Below, piece by piece: positions 20,419 through 25,594 of a DNA stretch of 25,594 nucleotides. How positions within the stretch are numbered: the first letter of the stretch is position 1; every line of letters starts with the position of its first letter. Source of the DNA: Alphaproteobacteria bacterium (GTDB lineage: Bacteria; Pseudomonadota; Alphaproteobacteria; ATCC43930; CGMCC-115725); assembly GCA_019237175.1 (NCBI GenBank), contig JAFAHP010000017.1, positions 1-25,594 on the forward strand. The letters are read 5' to 3'. Under the pieces are notes generated by a model. That model made no database searches. It worked only from the letters and a program-made list of their open reading frames with translations, and was not told where the DNA came from. Both the position numbers and the translations under genes were made by a program.

Positions 20419-22461
20419 ATGGCGGTTCTCGAACGCGCCGGCGTGTGCACTCTCGATTGTCCCGATACCTGCAGCCTCGCCGTAACGGTGGAGGATGGCC
20501 GCATCGTCAAGGTGCGCGGGTCGCATGCTCTGCCCTACACGGAAGGGGTCATTTGCAACAAAGTGGCGCGGCACAGCGTCGAGTTTGTGCACGGCGAAGG
20601 CCGGCTCTTCTGGCCGTTGCGGCGGGTCGGTCCGCGCGGCTCCGGGAGGTTCGAGCGGATCGCCTGGGATGAGGCGCTCGACGAGATCCACCGCCGCGTG
20701 GACGCAGTGATCGACCGTTTTGGACCGCAGGCGGTGATGCCGCTTAACTATTCTGGTCCGCACGGCATGCTGTCGGTGGACAGCATGTCGTCCCGATTTT
20801 TCCATCGGCTGGGCGCCAGCCAGCTTTATCGTCGGGCATTATGCGGCGCGGTGCGCAGCGAGGCCTGGGCCGGCACCTACGGCCAGGTGCCCGGGATCGG
20901 ACCGGAGGCGGCGGCAAATGCTGCCCTCAACATCGTTTGGGGCAACAACGCGACCGTCGCCAACCTGCATGTGGTTCGCCAGATCCGAGCGGCGCAGCGC
21001 AAAGGCGGCCGCCTCGTGGTCATTGACCCGCTGCGCACGAAAATCGGCGAGCAGGCGGATCTGCATCTGGCACTGCAGCCCGGTACCGATGTGTTGCTCG
21101 CATTTGCGCTGGCCGCTGAATTAGAGAGGCTGGGGGCTCACGACCTCGCGTTTATTGCCGAACATGTCAGCGGTTATGACGAGTTTATGGAATTGGCGCG
21201 AGCCTGGCCACCGGAAATGGCTGCCCGAGAATGTGGGGTGGCGCTCGCCGATATCATCCAGCTCGCCCGCTGGATCGCAGCGGCGGATCCACTGGTATTG
21301 GTGCCTGGAAACGGGCTTGAGCGGGGCCGGAATGGCGGCAGCGGCATTCGTGCAGCGATCGCTTTGCCGGCTCTGGTCGGCAAAATGGGGCGAGACAGTG
21401 GCATTATCCTCGGCGGGGGCAACGCCTTCCCAAAGACCCCTACGAGGTTGCAGCGTCCCGACCTGATGCCGGTCAGCACTCGCACGATCAACATCCTCGA
21501 TGTCGGCCGCCATCTCGAGCGCGACGATATCGACCCGCCGCTGCGGGCGGTGTTCATCTACAACCACAATCCCCTGGTTGTACATCCCGATCAGAACCGG
21601 CTGAAGAATGGGCTCAAGCGCGAGGAGATCTTTCTCGTTGGCATCGAGATCGCAATGACTGAGAGCATGCAATATTGCGACATCGTATTGCCGGCGGCGT
21701 CGCATTTCGAATGCGACGATCTCTACGCCTCCTATGGCCACCACTGGCTGCAACGAGCCGAGGCGGTGATCCCACCGGTCGGCGAGGCACTGCCCAATAC
21801 TGAGATATTTCGCCGACTGGCCGCCCGCTTTTCGTTCACCGACGAGTGCTTCCGGGCGACCGACCGCGAGCTGATGGACGACGCGGTCGATGCCGGCGAT
21901 CCGCGGATGCGCGGTTTCAGGGGGAGCGAGCTGCCAGTCGGCGAGGCGATCCGCATGAGCGGGCCGGATGGACGACCGCTCGCGTTGTTCGACAACGTCA
22001 TGCCGGGCACGCCGTCAGGTCGCATCGAGCTCGCATCGGAGGTTCTGGCGCAGCGCTGGGGCAAAGCGGCGCGTCTGCCCGGCTTCCGGCCGCGCACCGC
22101 AACCTATCCGCTCGCGCTGATCTCCCCATCATCGGCCAGCCGTATCTCCTCGACCTTGCTCGGCCGCGGCGGCAAGCCCGATGAAATCCCGCTGCTGCTT
22201 ATGCACCCGACGGATGCCCGCTCGCGCGGGCTCTCAGGCAACCGACCGGTCCGGGTGTGGAACAATCGCGGAGCCGTAATTCTGCCGTTGAAGATCACGG
22301 ACGCGGTGCCGCCCGGTGTTGTCGCGTCAGAAAAAGGCGCGTGGCTGACGACCAGCCCGACCGGCCAAACGATCAGCGCATTGGTTTCAGCCGATGACCG
22401 GGCCGATCTTGCCGAGGGCGCCTGCTTTAACGACACCGCAGTCGAGGTTTCACCGGTCTGA
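20419..22461 (+). CDS. Molybdopterin-dependent oxidoreductase, DMSO-reductase family
   Basis: A 680-residue catalytic-subunit-type protein. The N-terminal [4Fe-4S] motif is C10-x3-C14-x3-C18-x27-C46 (VCTLDCPDTCSLAV ... GVICNKVAR). Then come RRVGPRGSGRFERIAWDEAL and the molybdopterin-guanine dinucleotide-binding parts: IVWGNNATVANLHVV, VVIDPLRTKIGEQADLHLAL, PGNGLERGRNGG, YNHNPLVVHPDQ and DIVLPAASHFECDD. By alignment position, C142 in RRALCGAVRSE is the likely molybdenum ligand. No Tat signal is seen, so it is probably cytosolic. ATG 20419 is preferred (GGAG 6 nt upstream); ATG 20407 is possible. No electron-transfer subunit, FdhD or cofactor gene is adjacent. The substrate is unknown. Confidence 0.88.
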   Translation: MAVLERAGVCTLDCPDTCSLAVTVEDGRIVKVRGSHALPYTEGVICNKVARHSVEFVHGEGRLFWPLRRVGPRGSGRFERIAWDEALDEIHRRVDAVIDRFGPQAVMPLNYSGPHGMLSVDSMSSRFFHRLGASQLYRRALCGAVRSEAWAGTYGQVPGIGPEAAANAALNIVWGNNATVANLHVVRQIRAAQRKGGRLVVIDPLRTKIGEQADLHLALQPGTDVLLAFALAAELERLGAHDLAFIAEHVSGYDEFMELARAWPPEMAARECGVALADIIQLARWIAAADPLVLVPGNGLERGRNGGSGIRAAIALPALVGKMGRDSGIILGGGNAFPKTPTRLQRPDLMPVSTRTINILDVGRHLERDDIDPPLRAVFIYNHNPLVVHPDQNRLKNGLKREEIFLVGIEIAMTESMQYCDIVLPAASHFECDDLYASYGHHWLQRAEAVIPPVGEALPNTEIFRRLAARFSFTDECFRATDRELMDDAVDAGDPRMRGFRGSELPVGEAIRMSGPDGRPLALFDNVMPGTPSGRIELASEVLAQRWGKAARLPGFRPRTATYPLALISPSSASRISSTLLGRGGKPDEIPLLLMHPTDARSRGLSGNRPVRVWNNRGAVILPLKITDAVPPGVVASEKGAWLTTSPTGQTISALVSADDRADLAEGACFNDTAVEVSPV

Positions 22462-22488
22462 GCTGGCCCTATCCCGAGGCTTGAGTAC

Positions 22489-23040
22489 CTAGGACGGATG
22501 CATCAACCCGGTCGGCCCGTCGAACACGGCTCCAATAAACTCAAATCCGAGCTTATCGAGGACTCGCTGCGAGACGCGATTATCGGGATGGTGCCCGGCA
22601 TAAACTTTTGAGAGCCGCAGTTTGTGCCAAGCGTAGCCCAGCGCACCGCGTGCCGGTTCGGTTGCAACTCGCCCCAACAGCACTTTACCAGGTGGAAGCC
22701 GACCTCGAATTTTGGCTGGTCTGCTGTAGGGGCTTCAAGGACGTAGCCCGCTGCAGCCGACGAACCGGCCATTGTGATGATCGAAAGGCGCCCAATACTG
22801 AACGCCATGCGCCCTCTCGCGCTCGATCTCCGCGCGCGCCGCCCTCGAGACCAAGCCGCCTCTCTGGCGGTGGCCCGCCCTTTGGGCGGTCCAGTCTTGA
22901 CCGCGGGCGGCGCGCGGCGCGCCCGCAAGAACCCAGGGTCGGGACGGAGAAACGCTGCCCGGTCGAACAAAGAAGCTGGGTTTATCGAAGAGGAGTTCCT
23001 CGCCCGATACCATGATCAAATTGCAGAACTTGACGCACAC
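22489..23040 (-). pseudogene. GNAT-family N-acetyltransferase, broken by two frameshifts
   Basis: Three reading frames together give one RimJ/RimL-type GNAT protein. Frame one starts after AAGGAG at about 23040 (GTG) or 23013 (ATG) and covers EELLFDKPSFFVRP and EIERERAHGVQYWAPFDHHN plus GRFVGCSGLRP, ending in TGA near 22733. Frame two continues as EAPTADQPKFEVGFHLVKCC. Frame three completes it with EPARGALGYAWHKLRLSKVY, AGHHPDNRVSQRVLDKLGFE and a stop at 22489-22491. The acetyl-CoA loop falls at the second break. The part between FVRP and EIERERAHG aligns poorly and carries GC-rich hairpins. The gene follows the amidase on the same strand by about 20 bp. The product is almost certainly non-functional unless the frameshifts are sequencing errors. 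Confidence 0.8.
22856..22892. repeat. Double GC-rich hairpin inside the GNAT pseudogene
   Basis: CCGCC-TCTCT-GGCGG (22856-22870) is followed at once by CCGCCC-TTT-GGGCGG (22875-22889), with outer GG/CC pairs extending the second stem. The pair sits where the acetyltransferase homology is lost and may be an inserted palindromic element. Confidence 0.5.
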
Positions 23041-23059
23041 AACTCCTTAACGTCCTAAG

Positions 23060-24418
23060 CTATTGGGTGGCGATCGCTCCTTCAATACCGCGCGCTACAC
23101 CGAATAGATGCCGGTCGCAGTTGTGCTCGCCGACCACCATGAGCCCGACCGGCATAGTGCCAGGCTGATGGATTGGGACGGTGACGGCGCAGCGGTCGAG
23201 AAAATTGATAACTGAGGTGTTGCGCAGGATCAGGGCATTGAGCCGAAAGTAATCCTCGTCTCGAGCAAAGGCGGCGATGGGCGGCGCGGTGATCGCTACA
23301 GTCGGCATCAGCAGCGCGTCGAAATCGGTGGTGTGAGCGCCAACCCGTGCGATCAAATCGGCACGCGCGGCGCAAAGCTCGATATATTCGACCGCGGTCA
23401 TGCCGCCGCCGCGCTCGATGCGCGACCTCACCCGCGGATCATAATCATTGCCGCGCCGGGCCAAGAGCGGCCGGTGCCAGGCGAATGCCTCGATCGGGGC
23501 AAAGCCGCCGCGTGGATTCAACGTTCGGTACTCGCCGAGTTCGGTAAGCGGCAAATCGACGACCCGCGCACCGGTACCCGATAATCTTGAGCACGCATTT
23601 TGAAACGCGGTCGCCACCTCGGGGGCGAGATCGTCAAGCACGAGGCTTTGCGGCACAGCGAGGGTCAATCGACCGACGGCAATGGCAGGTGGCACGACCG
23701 GCTCCTCGCCCGCCATGACAGCGTCGGCAATAGCGCAGCAAGCGACGCTGTTGGCCAAAGGTCCGATAGAATCGAGGGTGGTTGAGAGCGGTGTGGCGCC
23801 GGATCGCGAAATCCGCCTTTGCGTCGGCTTGAACCCGACGATGCCACAGAACGCCGCCGGGATGCGTACCGAACCGCCGGTGTCGGTGCCGATCGCCACA
23901 ATGGCGGCCCCATCGGCAACCGAGACCGCTGCCCCCGACGAAGAACCTCCCGGGATGCAGAGGCGATCGCGCGGGTTGCCCGGGGTACCATAGTGCGGGT
24001 TAATGCCGACGCCTGAAAAGGCGAACTCGGTCATGTTGGTGCGACCGATCAGAACGGCTCCGGCAGCACGCAGTCGGGCTACAATCGGGGCATCACGCTG
24101 GGCAGCGGGCGCGTCGTCGAGCGCCTTGGAACCGGCCAGGGTGCGCTCGCCGGCAACATCGAACAGGTCTTTGACCGACACCGGCACACCGGCGAGAGGC
24201 GAGACGACATAACCGGCCGCACGCAAGCGATCCTGGGCATCGGCAGCGGCACGCGCGGCGTCGCCGTAGACCTTGGTAAAGGTGCGCGCTCCCTCGCCCG
24301 CTGGATCGGCGATCTGCGCCAGTGCCCGCTCGATCAACTCTCGGCTGGTAGTCCTGCCGGCGGCGAGATCCTCGGCGAGACTCATCACGGTCGGTTTATG
24401 CCGGACGGCAGAAGGCAT
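23060..24418 (-). CDS. Amidase signature-family hydrolase
   Basis: A 452-residue amidase-signature enzyme. The Ser-cisSer-Lys triad is visible: K83 in PVSVKDLFDV, S159 in IPGGSSSGAAVSV and nucleophile S183 in GTDTGGSVRIPAAF. Other family segments are GAVLIGRTNMTEFAFSGVG, NPHYGTPGNP, GFKPTQRRIS and, near the end, LMPTVAITAPPI and GLMVVGEHNCDR. It hydrolyses amide bonds, possibly small amides or carbamates; the GatA-like core alone does not show the substrate, and gatB/gatC are absent, so it is not part of a tRNA amidotransferase operon. ATG 24416-24418 is preferred because GAGAGG lies 6 nt upstream; the ATG at 24424 directly abuts that site. Confidence 0.92.
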   Translation of the reverse strand: MPSAVRHKPTVMSLAEDLAAGRTTSRELIERALAQIADPAGEGARTFTKVYGDAARAAADAQDRLRAAGYVVSPLAGVPVSVKDLFDVAGERTLAGSKALDDAPAAQRDAPIVARLRAAGAVLIGRTNMTEFAFSGVGINPHYGTPGNPRDRLCIPGGSSSGAAVSVADGAAIVAIGTDTGGSVRIPAAFCGIVGFKPTQRRISRSGATPLSTTLDSIGPLANSVACCAIADAVMAGEEPVVPPAIAVGRLTLAVPQSLVLDDLAPEVATAFQNACSRLSGTGARVVDLPLTELGEYRTLNPRGGFAPIEAFAWHRPLLARRGNDYDPRVRSRIERGGGMTAVEYIELCAARADLIARVGAHTTDFDALLMPTVAITAPPIAAFARDEDYFRLNALILRNTSVINFLDRCAVTVPIHQPGTMPVGLMVVGEHNCDRHLFGVARGIEGAIATQ

Positions 24419-24526
24419 GGTCATCCTCTCGCGAGCGCATGAACAGGGATAACCCGGAGCGTATCTTCGAACGCCCCCAGCGCCTACAGCGGCACCAGGT
24501 CGGCCGCTCGCGAAGGCGCCTGCACG

Positions 24527-24976
24527 TCATCCGGCGATCACGTATTTCCCCTCGCGACGAGCGACCTGATTGTTCTTGGTGAGCGTCGTGAGGGCATTGG
24601 ACACGGACTTCTCAGCAGATTTGTCCCCCTTAAGACCCATGCATACAAAGATTTCGCTTAGGCGCAGTCCGTTCGGATTATCGCCGATGACCCGCAACAC
24701 AGCTTCGCGCTTGCTCCCGACCTGGGGACGAGGGCGAGGATCCGCCGATAATTGCTTCACCGACATTCCGCTCGCCCCTCGACCACGACGCTGCCGATGG
24801 GGAGCTGCCGCCTTGCCGGTTTTCGTCGTCTCATAGGCATCGATCGCCGCGAGCTCGCGATTGATCTCGGTGAGCTTGTTTTCCAGCTCCCTTTGCTGAT
24901 TGACCAGCTTGTCGCGTTGACGATGCAAACGCCCGCGCTCTTGCTCCATCACATCGGCAAACCTGATATCGCTCAT
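24527..24976 (-). CDS. Small coiled-coil / winged-helix-like protein of unknown function
   Basis: A 149-residue hypothetical protein. Residues about 9-50 form a charged heptad-like helix (EQERGRLHRQRDKLVNQQRE, LENKLTEINRELAAIDAYE), a likely coiled coil. A basic low-complexity linker (52-88, HRQRRGRG) follows, and residues about 88-149 look like a winged helix (SKREAVLRVIGDNPNGLRLS, then KSVSNALTTLTKNNQVARRE and GKYVIAG with a beta-wing). This layout suggests a DNA-binding dimer, but I do not recognise a named family. ATG 24974-24976 has AGGAG 8 nt upstream and gives the compact protein; a longer start at 25048 has no support. It lies between the amidase and a decayed RecD2-like gene. Confidence 0.7.
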   Translation of the reverse strand: MSDIRFADVMEQERGRLHRQRDKLVNQQRELENKLTEINRELAAIDAYETTKTGKAAAPHRQRRGRGASGMSVKQLSADPRPRPQVGSKREAVLRVIGDNPNGLRLSEIFVCMGLKGDKSAEKSVSNALTTLTKNNQVARREGKYVIAG

Positions 24977-24996
24977 CTGGCAGTCTCCTGATGATG

Positions 24997-25034
24997 TTTC
25001 GGTGCGGCATAATTGGGCCAGTGCGGACCGAAAC
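24997..25034. promoter_or_regulatory. Inverted repeat upstream of the coiled-coil gene
   Basis: GTTTCGGT (24997-25004) and ACCGAAAC (25027-25034) are perfect 8-bp arms around 22 bp; GTGCGG also occurs next to both arms as a direct repeat. It begins 20 bp upstream of the start codon, so it could be an operator or a 5' leader stem. A DNA-binding product of the same gene could bind it; this is inference. Confidence 0.4.
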
Positions 25035-25200
25035 GGAAGTACAAGCATCTGCCGCTATTTTTAGGGGAACAGTCATTAATATTGCGTCGAAAGCGCGGCG
25101 AGAAAATTGGTCCGAGCCACCTGAGCACCACGGACGCACATTCCTTCGGAAAGGTCATAGCCGCAGCTACAACAATTTCAGTCGGACGACTCCTACTAGG

Positions 25201-25433
25201 CTACACAGTTGTCAACCAGTCCCGCAGTTTCGACCAGCGCCGTCGCGTCCGCGCCGTTTGACTGCTATTGTCAGCGCCTTCCGCTGCCCAACCAGCACGA
25301 GGAGCCGCTTGCCGCGGGTCACGCCGGTGTAGATCAGATTGCGCTGCAGCATCGGGTAGTGCTGGGTCGTCAGCGGGATGACCACAGCCCGATATTCCGA
25401 CCCCTGGCTCTTCTGGATCGTCGCGCGTGCGCC
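25201..25433 (-). pseudogene. RecD2-type helicase C-terminal remnant
   Basis: The minus strand encodes the UvrD-like C2 end of a RecD2/RecD-like helicase: ARATIQKSQGSEYRAVVIPL, TTQHYPMLQRNLIYTGVTRG and KRLLVLVGQRKALTIAVK, with the family's motif VI (YTGVTRGK). After AVK the frame changes: the expected ARTRRRWSKLRDWLTTV follows in another frame and stops at 25201-25203. Loss of one G from a GGG run near 25253 would explain it. Upstream of about 25430 the homology ends abruptly, so the motor domains are missing. The gene is therefore truncated at its 5' side and frameshifted; no functional product is expected. Confidence 0.8.
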
Positions 25434-25518
25434 ATGCATGGCGCGCAGATACAAGAAGATCGCCGACGTTGGATGGCGCAATTTTAGGCATCAGCTAGGC
25501 GCGCCTGCGGCAGGCCAT

Positions 25519-25594
25519 TCATCCCAGCGGGGCGCGGGCATAGAACCGCACCGCATTGTGCCAGAGCAGTTTGCGCTTGCGTTCATCCGCCATC
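25519..25594 (-). CDS. Amidohydrolase-like protein, extreme C-terminus (partial)
   Basis: The last 24 codons of a gene entering from the right edge read ADERKRKLLWHNAVRFYARA then PLG and stop at 25519-25521. The pattern (E)RxKxLxxNAxRFY is the usual end of amidohydrolase_2 (aminocarboxymuconate-semialdehyde decarboxylase-like) metal enzymes. Such proteins often act in aromatic catabolism. The fragment is too short to be sure, and the catalytic residues lie outside the window. It ends about 85 bp before the decayed helicase fragment. Confidence 0.55.
   Translation of the reverse strand, partial: MADERKRKLLWHNAVRFYARAPLG

Noticed and set aside
22774..23058. A 94-codon plus-strand frame opposite the GNAT pseudogene.
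   Set aside because: The minus strand gives clear acetyltransferase homology in three frames; the plus frame has none.

Overview
The window reads as a GC-rich chromosomal segment from an alphaproteobacterium, probably Rhodospirillales or a neighbouring order. The evidence is a block of genes that commonly sit together in that class: a BioC/NDUFAF5-like methyltransferase divergent from comF, then grxC, a Nit-type hydrolase, a DUF1178 gene, ubiG, lysC and ptsP. Alphaproteobacterial-style palindromic intergenic repeats and frequent ATGA stop/start overlaps agree with this. No rRNA, tRNA, CRISPR array or intact insertion sequence was seen.

Layout. (1) 1-4503, minus strand: an aromatic-degradation operon. 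It runs from a TetR regulator through a two-component flavin monooxygenase of the HpaB family, a VOC-fold extradiol dioxygenase, the beta subunit of a Rieske ring-hydroxylating dioxygenase, a GFA/CENP-V-like zinc protein, and the start of the Rieske alpha subunit, which is cut by the window edge. The TetR gene has a consensus-like promoter with an inverted repeat over its -10 box. A degenerate copy of that site covers a -10-like box before the monooxygenase gene. (2) 4379-13673: conserved housekeeping block. The methyltransferase carries an apparent C-terminal frameshift. comF, grxC and the nitrilase run as one operon; lysC, a nitronate-monooxygenase-like flavoprotein and ptsP are coupled by 4-bp ATGA overlaps. 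(3) 13674-14399: a gene-free, repeat-bearing stretch where conserved synteny seems to stop, followed by a lone DHA2-type MFS transporter. (4) 15927-18500: a visibly AT-richer accessory patch with two convergent, overlapping genes, a membrane-anchored TPR protein and a TAXI-type periplasmic binding protein with no TRAP membrane subunits. Each has a near-perfect inverted repeat upstream. (5) 18477-19090: non-coding DNA with six copies of the 7-mer ATTTCCA in about 140 bp, just ahead of two overlapping pentapeptide-repeat genes. (6) 20419-25594: a stand-alone molybdopterin oxidoreductase, a GNAT pseudogene, an amidase, a small coiled-coil/winged-helix protein, a decayed RecD2-type helicase tail and the last codons of an amidohydrolase-like gene.

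How it works together. The left operon would hydroxylate an aromatic ring and cleave the resulting catechol, with TetR as the likely repressor released by a pathway compound. The central block is core metabolism (Asp-family amino acids, ubiquinone, thiol redox, nitrogen PTS). The right half is accessory and partly decaying. The best candidates for something undescribed are the ATTTCCA motif array with the pentapeptide pair, and the orphan TAXI/TPR pair with its duplicated C-terminal motif. Three separate frameshifts (methyltransferase, GNAT, RecD-like) mean that base-level sequence quality should be kept in mind.
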